Positions 9,566 to 20,117 of a DNA stretch of 33,831 nt are shown here, one piece after another. The position numbers and the translations under genes are program-made. Location of the stretch: NCBI GenBank assembly GCA_016720075.1, contig JADJXW010000018.1, positions 1 through 33,831 of the forward strand, given 5' to 3'. The notes below the pieces were generated by a model that was not told the origin of the DNA, ran no database searches, and was given only the letters and a program-made list of their open reading frames with translations. Each line of letters opens with the position of its first letter. Position 1 is the first letter of the stretch. The DNA comes from Pseudomonadota bacterium (GTDB taxonomy: Bacteria > Pseudomonadota > Gammaproteobacteria > Steroidobacterales > Steroidobacteraceae).

Positions 9566-10140
9566 ATGGGCCTCGATCTTCCGTTCCTGCTGCCCGAGTG
9601 GCAGTCGCCCCCCGGCGTGCGGGCGCTTTCCACGCTGCGCGCGGGTGGGGTGAGCCGGCCGCCGTGGGACAGCCTGAACCTGGGCGCGCATGTGGGAGAT
9701 GATCCCGCGGCCGTCGATGCCAACCGCCGCCGGCTGCGCGAGGCGGCGGATCTTCCGGCCGAGCCGCAGTGGCTGGAGCAGGTGCATGGGATTGTCGTGG
9801 CCGATCTGGACCTGCCGGATGCACGCCGGCGCGCGGATGCCGCGGTCAGTTCGCGGCCGGGCCGGGTGTGCGTGGTGATGACGGCCGACTGCCTGCCCGT
9901 GGTGCTGGCGAGCAGCGACGGGGCGGCCGTGGGCGTGGCCCATGCCGGCTGGCGCGGCCTTGCTGCAGGCGTCATCGAAGCCACGGTGGATGCGCTGCGC
10001 GGCAAGCTGGCGTCGACATCAGCGGCGGCGGCCACTGCACCTATGCCGAAGCGGACCGCTTCTTCTCCCATCGCCGCGATGTGCAGCATCGGGGGCTTGA
10101 CGCCACCGGTAGAATGGCAACGCTCGTATGGCGGACATGA
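9566..10140 (+). pseudogene. pgeF: PgeF/YfiH (laccase-domain) gene with internal deletion and frameshift
   Basis: PgeF is a metal-dependent hydrolase that removes mis-incorporated L-serine from muropeptide precursors. Residues 1-148 are a normal N-terminal part, with the metal ligands in LEQVHG (His), MTADCLPV (Cys) and VAHAGWRG (His126). After VDALRGKL, near base 10012, the homology jumps. The C-terminal part (SGGGHCTYAEADRFFSHRRD to ATLVWRT) continues in another frame and stops at 10140. Against E. coli YfiH (243 residues) about 55-60 residues are missing, including the GPAIGP region. Reading the first frame onward gives an unrelated tail. This is either a real deletion between short repeats (the junction reads GCTGGCG) or an assembly error. 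The 3' end still overlaps the next gene in native fashion. Confidence 0.85.
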
Positions 10141-10967
10141 ACACACTGACCTGGATCATCGGCTTCACGCTGCTGGGCGGCGTGGCGGGCGTGCTGCTGG
10201 CCAGCCTCTTCCTGCTGGTGCCCGAGAATTCGCGCCGGCACGCATTGCCCTTCATGGTGGCCTTCGCCACCGGCGCGCTGCTGGCCGCGGCATTGCTGGG
10301 TCTTCTGCCCGAGGCCATCGAGCTTGCCGGACCCGACAACTACGGCAAGGTGGGGCTGTCGCTGCTGGGCGGCATCGCGCTGTTCTTCGTGCTCGAGAAG
10401 CTGGTGCTCTGGCGGCACTGCCACGAGGACCACTGCGAAACACATTCCCCGGAACCCGTTCACGCCCATTCGCATGGCCATTCGCACGGCCACGACCGGG
10501 GCCACGACGCGCACCAGCGCGCGCCCGGCGTGATGATCATCATCGGCGACACCATGCACAACGCACTCGATGGAGTGCTGATCGCCGCCGCGTTCCTGAT
10601 CGACGTGAACCTGGGCATCATGACGGGCCTTGCGGTGCTGGCGCACGAAGTGCCGAGCGAAGTGGGCAACTTCGCCATCATGCTGCACAGTGGCATGAGC
10701 CGGGCGCGCGCCTTCGCCTGGAACCTGTTCTCCGCGCTGGGCTCGGTGCTGGGTGGCCTGCTGGGGTACCTCGCGCTGTCGCGTGTCGAGCCGGCGCTGC
10801 CCTATGCGCTGGGCGTGTCGGCGGCCAGCCTGCTGTACGTGGCGGTGGCCGATCTCATCCCCGGCCTGCATCGCCGGGTGGGAACCCGGGATTCGGTGCT
10901 GCAGGTGATTCTCATCGCCGCCGGCGTGGCGCTGGTGGCCCTCGTCGAGCACCTGAATCCGCACTGA
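10137..10967 (+). CDS. ZIP-family metal transporter
   Basis: Inner-membrane ZIP permease, probably importing Zn(II) or a related divalent metal. The ~276-residue protein has about eight membrane helices. A large His-rich cytoplasmic loop (WRHCHEDHCETH to HGHDRGHDAHQ) follows the third helix. The transport-site motifs are present: GDTMHNALDGVLIAAAF in helix IV and LAVLAHEVPSEVGNFA in helix V, the HN-D and HE-E pattern of ZIP binuclear sites. ATG 10137 overlaps the pgeF stop as ATGA. An in-frame ATG at 10128 would add three residues. In E. coli clpB directly follows yfiH, so this gene is an insertion into that conserved order. Confidence 0.9.
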   Translation: MNTLTWIIGFTLLGGVAGVLLASLFLLVPENSRRHALPFMVAFATGALLAAALLGLLPEAIELAGPDNYGKVGLSLLGGIALFFVLEKLVLWRHCHEDHCETHSPEPVHAHSHGHSHGHDRGHDAHQRAPGVMIIIGDTMHNALDGVLIAAAFLIDVNLGIMTGLAVLAHEVPSEVGNFAIMLHSGMSRARAFAWNLFSALGSVLGGLLGYLALSRVEPALPYALGVSAASLLYVAVADLIPGLHRRVGTRDSVLQVILIAAGVALVALVEHLNPH

Positions 10968-10983
10968 AATAGCGCCCCCGGGG

Positions 10984-11012
10984 GTTGATCCCGGGCCGGG
11001 GCGGCCCCACTC
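10984..11012 (+). promoter_or_regulatory. Possible heat-shock (sigma-32-like) promoter of clpB
   Basis: GTTGATC, a 14-base spacer and CCCCACTC resemble the sigma-32 consensus CTTGAAA / CCCCATNT with about nine matching positions. Heat-shock control of clpB is the rule in proteobacteria. Against it, the predicted start would fall almost on the clpB ATG and remove the AAAGGG ribosome-binding site, and the region is so GC-rich that CCCC runs arise easily. Confidence 0.25.
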
Positions 11013-11020
11013 AAAGGGCC

Positions 11021-13606
<2,586 letters not shown>

Positions 13607-13612
13607 CGCCGC

Positions 13613-13618
13613 TATAAT
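13613..13618 (+). promoter_or_regulatory. Perfect TATAAT six bases before fmdB ATG
   Basis: TATAAT lies in the 18-base gap between the clpB stop and the fmdB-like ATG. The six-base spacer places the expected transcript start on the A of ATG, so the gene may be read from a leaderless message. No good -35 hexamer is present at 16-18 bases: a TTCGAA stands 21 bases upstream. No Shine-Dalgarno sequence precedes the ATG. Confidence 0.5.
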
Positions 13619-13624
13619 CGCCGC

Positions 13625-13984
13625 ATGCCGTTCTACGAGTATCAGTGCCAGGCCTGTGGCGCGCAGGCCGAGGTCTTGCAGAAGATCACCGACGCGCCGC
13701 TGAAGAAATGTCCGGAGTGCGGCAAGAGCCGGCTCGTGAAACTGGTGTCCGCACCGGTCTTCCGCCTGAAGGGCGGTGGCTGGTACGAAACGGACTTCAA
13801 GACCGACAAGGACAAGAAGCGCAACCTGGTCGATGCGGAGAAGTCTGAAACCAATGCAGAGGCCAAGCCCGAGGCGAAGGACGCCCCCAAGGCGGAATCC
13901 AAAGCCGAGGCCAAGACGTCCGAGAAGCCCGCGGCCAAACCCGTGAAGCCGGCCAAGCGCGCCAAGCGCAAGGCCAAGCGGTGA
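13625..13984 (+). CDS. FmdB-family zinc-ribbon protein
   Basis: Small protein of 119 residues with an N-terminal zinc ribbon: MPFYEYQCQACG and KKCPECGKSRL supply two Cys-x2-Cys pairs, followed by SAPVFRLKGGGWYETDFK, the usual end of the FmdB domain at about residue 60. The remaining half is a low-complexity Lys/Ala/Glu/Pro stretch that ends very basic (KRAKRKAKR). FmdB-domain proteins are suspected regulatory or nucleic-acid proteins but the function is not settled. The last four bases overlap the next gene (GTGA), so it is coupled to the DUF502 gene, the usual neighbour in gammaproteobacteria. Confidence 0.88.
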   Translation: MPFYEYQCQACGAQAEVLQKITDAPLKKCPECGKSRLVKLVSAPVFRLKGGGWYETDFKTDKDKKRNLVDAEKSETNAEAKPEAKDAPKAESKAEAKTSEKPAAKPVKPAKRAKRKAKR

Positions 13985-14628
13985 AGATCCAGCTCGCTCG
14001 CGGGCTGCGCAGATACCTGATCGCGGGCCTGCTGTTCTGGGTGCCGGCCGGCCTCACCTGGCTCACTTTCAAGTTCCTGCTCGATCTGGCTGACGGGCTG
14101 CTGACGCTGCTGCCCGACCAGCTCAAGCCCGACAACCTGCTGGGCTTCCACATCCCCGGTTTCGGCGCGCTGATCGCGCTGGTGGTGCTGGTGCTCACCG
14201 GCCTGCTGGTGGCCAACCTCGTCGGCCAGACGCTGGTGGTGTGGTGGGACGAGCTGATGAACCGCATCCCGCTGGTGCGCACCATCTACTCCGGCGTCAA
14301 GGGCTTCACCGAGTCCCTGATGAAGAGCAAGGCGTCGTTCCGCCAGGTGGTCATGATCGAGTTCCCGCGCAAGGACGTCTGGACCATGGCCTTCGTCACC
14401 GCGACGAACCTGCCCGATTACTCCGGCCGTTATGGCGGCGAGCCACAGATCTGCGTGTATGTGCCCACCACGCCCATTCCCACCACCGGCTACAACCTCA
14501 TCGTGCGGCAATCCGAAGTCGTGCCCATCGACATGAGCGTCGACGATGCGATGAAGATGATCGTCACGCTGGGAGTGGTGGTGCCGCCTGGCACGCATGC
14601 GGGCGGGCCAACCTCGACCAGCACATGA
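13981..14628 (+). CDS. DUF502 family membrane protein
   Basis: Integral membrane protein of 215 residues and unknown function. Two hydrophobic segments (YLIAGLLFWVPAGLTWLTF and ALIALVVLVLTGLLVANLV) are followed by a soluble domain with the family pattern PLVRTIYSGVKGF, a FPRKDVWTMAFVT strand and CVYVPTTPIPTTGY. It starts with GTG at 13981, overlapping the fmdB stop. FmdB-DUF502 is commonly followed by aspS in related bacteria. Here the next gene is an aminotransferase whose ATG overlaps this stop (ATGA). Confidence 0.88.
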   Translation: MKIQLARGLRRYLIAGLLFWVPAGLTWLTFKFLLDLADGLLTLLPDQLKPDNLLGFHIPGFGALIALVVLVLTGLLVANLVGQTLVVWWDELMNRIPLVRTIYSGVKGFTESLMKSKASFRQVVMIEFPRKDVWTMAFVTATNLPDYSGRYGGEPQICVYVPTTPIPTTGYNLIVRQSEVVPIDMSVDDAMKMIVTLGVVVPPGTHAGGPTSTST

Positions 14629-15980
14629 ACGCGGCGCTCGAAGCGCTCATCGCGCGCGAGCGGCAGGCCTTCATCGCGGCAAGGCCACAGAGCGCGACCT
14701 TCGCGCGCGCGGCAGAGCGGCATTTTGCGGGTGGCGTGCCGCTGCACTGGATGCGCGACTGGCCCACGCCCTCGCCGCTGTATTTCCAGAGCGCCCGCGA
14801 TGCCGTCGTGACCGACGTGGATGGCCACGAATACGTGGATTTCTGCCTTGGCGATACCGGCGCTATGTTCGGTCACTCGCCCCCGGCCGTGGCGCGCGCC
14901 ATTGCCGCGCAGGCGCCGTTGGGCCTGACCACCATGCTGCCCGATGTGCGCGTCGCGGCGGTGGGCGAGGGGCTCGCCGCGCTCTTCGGCCTGCCGTGGT
15001 GGCAGCTCACGCAGACTGCCACCGATGCCAACCGCGCCGTGCTGCGCCAGGCGCGCATGGCCACCGGCCGGCCCCGCGTGCTGGTGTTCGATCGCTGCTA
15101 CCACGGCACCGTCGATGAAACGATGGTGATCATGGGGGAAGACGGCGCCACGCTGCCGCGCCCCGGCCAGGTCGGCCGCATCCACGATCCGGTCGCCTCG
15201 ACGGTGGTCGTGGAATTCAACGACATCGCCGCAGTAGTGATAGCGCTGGCGCGCGGCGACATCGCCTGCGTGCTCGCGGAGCCGGTGATGACCAATGCCG
15301 GCATGGTGCTGCCGCAGCCGGGGTTCCTCGAAGCCCTGCGCGAAGCCTGCACGCGCCGAGACGTGCTGCTGGCCATCGACGAAACCCACACGCTGTCCTC
15401 GGGCCCGGGCGGCTACGCGCGGGCGCGCGGACTGGCGGCGGATTTCATCGTCTGTGGCAAGGCCATCGCCGGTGGCGTGCCCTGCGGCATCTACGGGTAC
15501 TCCGATGCGGTGGCCCAGCGGCTGCTCAAGGCCGACGCGCGCCGAGAAAGCGGGCATTCCGGAATCGGCACCACGCTCGCGGCGAATCCGCTGGCCATCG
15601 CCGCGCTGGCCGCAAGCCTTGCGCACCTGCACGTGCCGGCCACTTACCGGGTCATGGAAGCGCGGGCGCAGCAGCTGGCTTCCGGCATCGAGGCGGCGTT
15701 GCAGCGGCATCGGGTGAAGTGGCAGGTATCGCGCGTGGGCGCGCGGCTGGAGTTTGGTCCGGCACCGGCGCCGCGTACCGGACGGCAGAGCGTGCAGGCC
15801 ATCGACCACGAGCTGGAAGGCGCGCTGCACCTGTACCTGCTCAACCGCGGTTTCGTGCTTACTCCTTTCCACAACATGATGCTGGCTTCGCCGGTCACCA
15901 CGGCAGCCCAGGTCGATGCCTTCCTCACTGTTTTCTCCACGGCGCTCGACGAATTCGCGCCAATGATGCGTGCAACATGA
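14625..15980 (+). CDS. Class III (GSA-like) PLP aminotransferase
   Basis: Pyridoxal-phosphate enzyme of 451 residues in the class III aminotransferase / glutamate-1-semialdehyde mutase group. Lys279 in FIVCGKAIAGG is the probable Schiff-base lysine, and Asp252 in LLAIDETHT contacts the pyridine nitrogen. VLVFDRCYHGTVDET, ACVLAEPVMTNAGMVLP and SGHSGIGTTLAANPLA match the fold. A true HemL is unlikely: the motif set differs, and the gene lies between DUF502 and a PuuA-like glutamine synthetase with ATGA overlaps on both sides. An omega-amine or amino-acid substrate is more likely, with the synthetase and the nearby aldehyde dehydrogenase as partners. The substrate is unknown. Confidence 0.85.
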   Translation: MNAALEALIARERQAFIAARPQSATFARAAERHFAGGVPLHWMRDWPTPSPLYFQSARDAVVTDVDGHEYVDFCLGDTGAMFGHSPPAVARAIAAQAPLGLTTMLPDVRVAAVGEGLAALFGLPWWQLTQTATDANRAVLRQARMATGRPRVLVFDRCYHGTVDETMVIMGEDGATLPRPGQVGRIHDPVASTVVVEFNDIAAVVIALARGDIACVLAEPVMTNAGMVLPQPGFLEALREACTRRDVLLAIDETHTLSSGPGGYARARGLAADFIVCGKAIAGGVPCGIYGYSDAVAQRLLKADARRESGHSGIGTTLAANPLAIAALAASLAHLHVPATYRVMEARAQQLASGIEAALQRHRVKWQVSRVGARLEFGPAPAPRTGRQSVQAIDHELEGALHLYLLNRGFVLTPFHNMMLASPVTTAAQVDAFLTVFSTALDEFAPMMRAT

Positions 15981-17186
15981 GCCAGGAACTGCAGGATTTT
16001 CTCCACGAGCACCCCGACGTGGACGCGGTGCAGCTGCTGCTCACCGATCCTTCCGGCGTGCTGCGCGGCAAGACGGTGCGGCGCCATGAACTGGCCGCGC
16101 TGTATCGCGATGGCCGCAATGTGGCCGGTTCCATCCTGGGGCTCGATGTCACCGGCGCCGATGTGGAGGCCACCGGACTGGTGTGGGAAGCCGGTGATGC
16201 AGACAAACTCTGTCGCCCCGTGCCCGGTTCGCTGCGCGTCGCGCCGTGGCTCGAGCGCACCGGCCGGGTGATGCTGTCGATGTTCGGGCGCCGTGCCCCG
16301 CGGCCAGCGCGAGCAGATCGAGGCCTACAGCCTGTCGCGCCTCGATGCGCTCGCGCCAGTGTTCCGCGAAGTGCTTGATGCCGCCACCGCGCAGGGCCTG
16401 TCGGCGGGCACGGTGATGAGCGAATACGCGCCGGGCCAGTTCGAGATCACGCTGCAGCACCGCGACGACGTGCTCGCCGCCGTCGACGAAGCCCTGCAGT
16501 TCAAGCGTCTCATCAAAGGCGTGGCCGCCCGGCACGGGCTCATCGCCAGTTTCATGGCCAAGCCCTTCACCGATCGCGCGGGCTCCGGTGCGCATCTGCA
16601 CCTGAGCCTGGCAGATGCCGCGGGCCGCAATGCCTGCGCCAGCGACGATCCCGCCGGCACGCCGCTGCTGCGCCAGGCCATCGCCGGCATGATGGCCACC
16701 GCCGGCGAATCCTTCCTGGTGTTCGCGCCGAACGGCAATTCATATCGCCGCTTCCAGCGCGAAAGCTACGCGCCCGTGGCGGTGAGCTGGGGCGTGAACA
16801 ACCGCAGCGTCAGCCTGCGCATTCCCGCGGGGCCGCCAGCCTCGCGCCATGTGGAACATCGCTTCAGCGGCGCAGACGTGAATCTCTACGTGGCAGCGGC
16901 CACGGTGCTGGCGGCCGCGGCGCACGGCATCGAGCGCGAGTTCGATCCGGGCCCGCCGGTCGAAGGCAATGGATATGCCGCCACGCCGGCGTCAACGGCG
17001 GGCGCGCCCGTGCTGCCGGCCACCTGGCATGAATCACTGGAGAGGGCGCGCGCCTCGGCGTTCCTGCGCGAGGGGCTGGGCGAGGGCTTCCTGAAGGTGT
17101 TCCTCGCCATCAAGCAGCAGGAGCTGGCCCGTTTCGAAGCCGAAGTGACCGAAACGGACCGCGCCTGGTATCTCGAAAAGATGTGA
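15977..17186 (+). pseudogene. PuuA-like glutamine synthetase with internal deletion and frameshift
   Basis: Relative of gamma-glutamylputrescine synthetase and other non-housekeeping glutamine synthetases, which ligate glutamate to an amine with ATP. The N-terminal beta-grasp part (residues 1-104, GVLRGKTVRR, LCRPVPGSLRVAPW, GRVMLSMFG) breaks off near base 16290. The catalytic barrel resumes in another frame at about 16293 (PRGQREQIEAYSLSRLDAL) and runs to the stop at 17186, with SEYAPGQFEITLQH, MAKPFTDRAGSGAHLHLSL, the ATP-loop region NSYRRFQRESYAP and NNRSVSLRIP. About 400 residues remain. The family has 450 or more, so roughly 50-60 residues around the ELEF metal-binding strand are absent. 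The start overlaps the aminotransferase stop (ATGA). It is a pseudogene or an assembly artefact. Confidence 0.82.
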
Positions 17187-17187
17187 G

Positions 17188-17203
17188 GGCGGCCATGGCC
17201 GCC
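17188..17203. terminator. GC palindrome between convergent genes
   Basis: GGCGGCCATGGCCGCC is a perfect 16-base palindrome in the 24-base gap between the convergent stops of the glutamine synthetase and aldehyde dehydrogenase genes. It could fold in either transcript. There is no T-run. Confidence 0.35.
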
Positions 17204-17210
17204 GCCCACC

Positions 17211-18654
17211 TCACTTGGCGATGTTGATGACCTTCAGCTGCGTGAATTCCTCCAGGCCCTGCTGGCCCAACTCCACGCCGAAGCCCGACTGCTTCGTGCC
17301 GCCAGGGAATTGTCGGCGGCAGGTCGAGGTGCTTGTTGATCCACACCGTGCCGGTGTTCAGGCGCTTGGCCACTTCCACCGCGCGGTCGGTGCTCGCCGA
17401 CCACACCGTGCCGCCGAGGCCATATTCCGAGGCATTGGCGCGCTCGATCACCTCGTCGAGCGATGAGTACTTCAGTACCGGCATCACCGGTCCGAACTGC
17501 TCCTCGCACACCAGTCGCGCGCTGTCGGGCAGGCCGCTGACCACCGTCGGGTGGATGAAGAATCCCTTGCCCTGGTGAGGCTTGCCGCCGGCGATCACCT
17601 TGCCCTGCGCGCGCGCGTCTTCGATGATGGCCTGCACCTTCTCGAACTGCATGCGGTTCTGCACCGGGCCGAACATCACGCCTTCATCCAGGCCATTGCC
17701 CACTGCGGCGCCTTCGGCGATCTTCGCCAGTTCCGCGCACACGGCGTCATAGATCTTCTCCGGCACGTAGACGCGCTTGGCGGCAAGACACACCTGGCCG
17801 GAGTTCACCATCGCCGCGAAGAACAGTTTGGGCGCGATCTCCTGCGGATTCACGTCGTCGAGCACGATGGCGGCGTCGTTGCCGCCCAGCTCCAGCGTCA
17901 GGCGCTTGAGCGTGGTGGCGGCGCTGGCCATGACTTTGCGGCCAGTGGCCGTGGAGCCGGTGAAGGCGATCTTGGCCACATCCGGGTGGCTGGTGAGTAC
18001 GCCGCCCAGGTCATTCACATCCGCGATCACGTTGACGACACCGGCCGGGAAGATGCCGGCGCACAGCTCGCCCACCTTCAGCGTGGCCAGCGGCGTTGTG
18101 GGCGCGGGCTTCACGACCACCGTGTTTCCGGCCAGCAGTGCCGGCGCCAGCTTCGTCACCATCATGATCACCGGGAAATTCCACGGCGTGATGGCGGCCA
18201 CGACGCCCAGCGGCAGTCGCTGCGCGATCACCTTCGACTGCGCATCATCGACCAGCACCTTGTCGGTGAGGCTCATCGCGGCGAAGCCGCGGATGTTGCC
18301 TGCCGCCACGGTCAGCTCGAACATGGCGCCGCCCAGCGGCTTGCCCTGTTCCTGCGTGAGGATGCGCGCCAGTTCCGGCATGCGCGCCTCGATGGCGTCA
18401 GCCAGCTTGTTCAGCAGCGCCGCGCGTTCGGCCAGCGGCTTTGCCGACCAGGCCGGGAAGGCCGCCTTGGCCGCGGCCACCGCCTGGTTGGCCTGTGCCA
18501 CGTCGGCGCGCGGACAGCTCGCCAGCACGGTCTCGGTGGCCGGGTTGATCACGTCGAAGGTCGAGGCACCGGGCACCAGCTTGCCGCCGATGAGCAGCTG
18601 GAAGGCGCCGACCACGTTGGAACCTGTTGCTCCGGGATTGAGTTGTGCGTTCAT
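17211..18654 (-). pseudogene. NAD(P)-dependent aldehyde dehydrogenase, frameshifted near the C-terminus
   Basis: Aldehyde dehydrogenase superfamily enzyme, oxidising an aldehyde to the acid. The family elements are complete to residue ~449: TPWNFP (Asn159), the cofactor site FTGSTATGR, Glu255 in TLELGGNDA and the catalytic Cys289 in NSGQVCLAAKRV. After INKHLDLPPTIP the frame breaks at about 17303-17305. The next frame gives the expected ending (GGTKQSGFG then ELGQQGLEEF to VINIAK) and stops at 17211. The loss fits two bases missing from a CCC-TTN-GGC context. Taken literally, the frame would run to 17110 and replace the last ~35 residues, part of the oligomerisation strand. ATG 18654 has GGAG eight bases upstream. 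It lies 23 bases after the sulfatase stop in the same operon. Confidence 0.85.
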
Positions 18655-18677
18655 CGTGAGTGCTCCTGCAGAAGAAT

Positions 18678-20099
18678 TCAGTACCGATCGACAGCCGTGT
18701 TGGGATGGCTGTAGCTCTCGGCCGGGTAGGGCAGCATTGTGGCATTCCAGGCATTCCATTGCTGTTTCATCGCGGCGAATCGCGCCGGCTCGCGCAGCGA
18801 AAGGTTGGCCCGTTCGCGCTCATCAGCCGCCAGATTGAACAGCTGCTCGTTCTTGCCGATCTTCAGGTATTTCCAGTCGCCGTCGCGCAGCGCCGCCTGT
18901 GCGGCGGATTTGTAGCGCCAGTACAGCGTGCGGGATGCGGGGGCGCCCCGCCCCGTCACGACATCGATGAGATTCAGGCCGTCGCTGGGATACGCCGGAT
19001 CCGGCGCGGCGCCCGCCGCGGCCAGCAGCGTCGGCACCCAGTCCATCGAGATGTTTACCTGCTCGCTGCGGCTGCCAGCTGCCACGCGCGCCGGCCAGCG
19101 CAGGAAGAATGGCACGCGAATGCCGCCTTCCAGCAGTTCGCTCTTCTGGCCCACGAACGGCCAGGTGTCGGAGAAGCGCTCGCCGCCGTTGTCGCTGGTG
19201 AAGATCACGATGGTGTTGTCGGCCACGCCCGCGGCGTCGAGCGCCGCCAGCACCTCGCCCACGCCACGATCCATCGACAGCACCATGCGCTTGTAGGTCT
19301 CCAGGTTGCCGCCGTCGCGGTGCTGGATGTCCTTGATGGTGGCGGCCAGCGCTTCGTCTTCCGGCCCTTCCCACGGCCAGTGCGGCGCGGTGTAGTGCAG
19401 GCTCATGAAGAACGGCCGCTTGTCGGAACGAACCGCCGTGATCTCGCGAACTGCGCGCCTCGAAAACAATTCCGTGAGATAGCCGCGATCAGAGGAGGGC
19501 GCATTGCCTTCCTGCAGCGCATTGGCTCCGCCCACGTTGTCGGTCTGTGAATGACGGAAGTAATCTGCCGCGCCGGGGTGGATTCCATAGAAGCTCTCGT
19601 ATCCGCTCTGCAGCGGACCGAAGGCCGAGGAAATGCCGAGATGCCACTTGCCGACCAGGGTTGTGCGATAGCCGTGCCGACGCAGCAGCGATGGCAGCGT
19701 CGGGTGCGATGGCGCCAATCCCAGCACGTCGCTTGGCGCGGCCAGCGGTTCTTCCAGGCCCACGCGCAGCCGGTATTGGTAACGCCCGGTGATCAACCCG
19801 GTGCGCGTGGCCGAGCACACCGCGGAGTTGGAGTACGACTGCCGCAGGAACAGGCCCTCGCGCGCGATGCGATCGATGTGTGGGGTGGCGAACGCCCGCT
19901 GCCCCGTGAAGCTCAGGTCGGCGAAACCCCGGTCCTCGGCCATGATCCCCCCGATGTTCGGTCGCGCGGGATCGGCCGCGGCGGCATGCGCCCTTGCTGC
20001 GCCAGTGGCGCTTCCCATTCCGGCCGCCAGGCCCGCGGCCGTGCCGCCGAGCAGGATCTGCCTTCGCGACCAGTATCGATACGAAACTTCACTGCTCAT
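18678..20099 (-). CDS. Tat-exported sulfatase (arylsulfatase family)
   Basis: Type I sulfatase of ~473 residues hydrolysing sulfate esters, probably in the periplasm. A twin-arginine signal is visible (WSRRQILLGG and an Ala-rich helix ending AHAAA). The formylglycine motif is CSATRTGLITGR, fitting C-x-(P/A)-x-R with Ala in place of the commoner Pro. LVGKWHLG, TAPHWPWEGP and IFTSDNGGE supply active-site Lys/His and metal Asp-Asn. The first metal strand is odd: PNIGGIMAEDRGFADL where the family has PNI-hydrophobic-ADDLGFGDL, so one metal Asp reads Glu and flanking residues are Gly and Arg. Of two ATGs, 20099 has GGGGGA at proper spacing and 20105 does not. Activity needs a formylglycine-generating enzyme elsewhere. 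It is read after tetR (18-base gap). Confidence 0.88.
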   Translation of the reverse strand: MSSEVSYRYWSRRQILLGGTAAGLAAGMGSATGAARAHAAAADPARPNIGGIMAEDRGFADLSFTGQRAFATPHIDRIAREGLFLRQSYSNSAVCSATRTGLITGRYQYRLRVGLEEPLAAPSDVLGLAPSHPTLPSLLRRHGYRTTLVGKWHLGISSAFGPLQSGYESFYGIHPGAADYFRHSQTDNVGGANALQEGNAPSSDRGYLTELFSRRAVREITAVRSDKRPFFMSLHYTAPHWPWEGPEDEALAATIKDIQHRDGGNLETYKRMVLSMDRGVGEVLAALDAAGVADNTIVIFTSDNGGERFSDTWPFVGQKSELLEGGIRVPFFLRWPARVAAGSRSEQVNISMDWVPTLLAAAGAAPDPAYPSDGLNLIDVVTGRGAPASRTLYWRYKSAAQAALRDGDWKYLKIGKNEQLFNLAADERERANLSLREPARFAAMKQQWNAWNATMLPYPAESYSHPNTAVDRY

Positions 20100-20117
20100 C
20101 GTCATTCCCCCTGCATG

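Noticed and set aside
10972..11000. CCCCCGGGGG and CCCGGG repeats before clpB as an intrinsic terminator
   Set aside because: Self-palindromic GC runs without a T-tract, in a region that must hold the clpB promoter.
15100..15580. Aminotransferase as HemL (glutamate-1-semialdehyde aminomutase)
   Set aside because: Fold is shared, but the active-site stretches differ from HemL and the context is a PuuA-like synthetase, so only the family is called.
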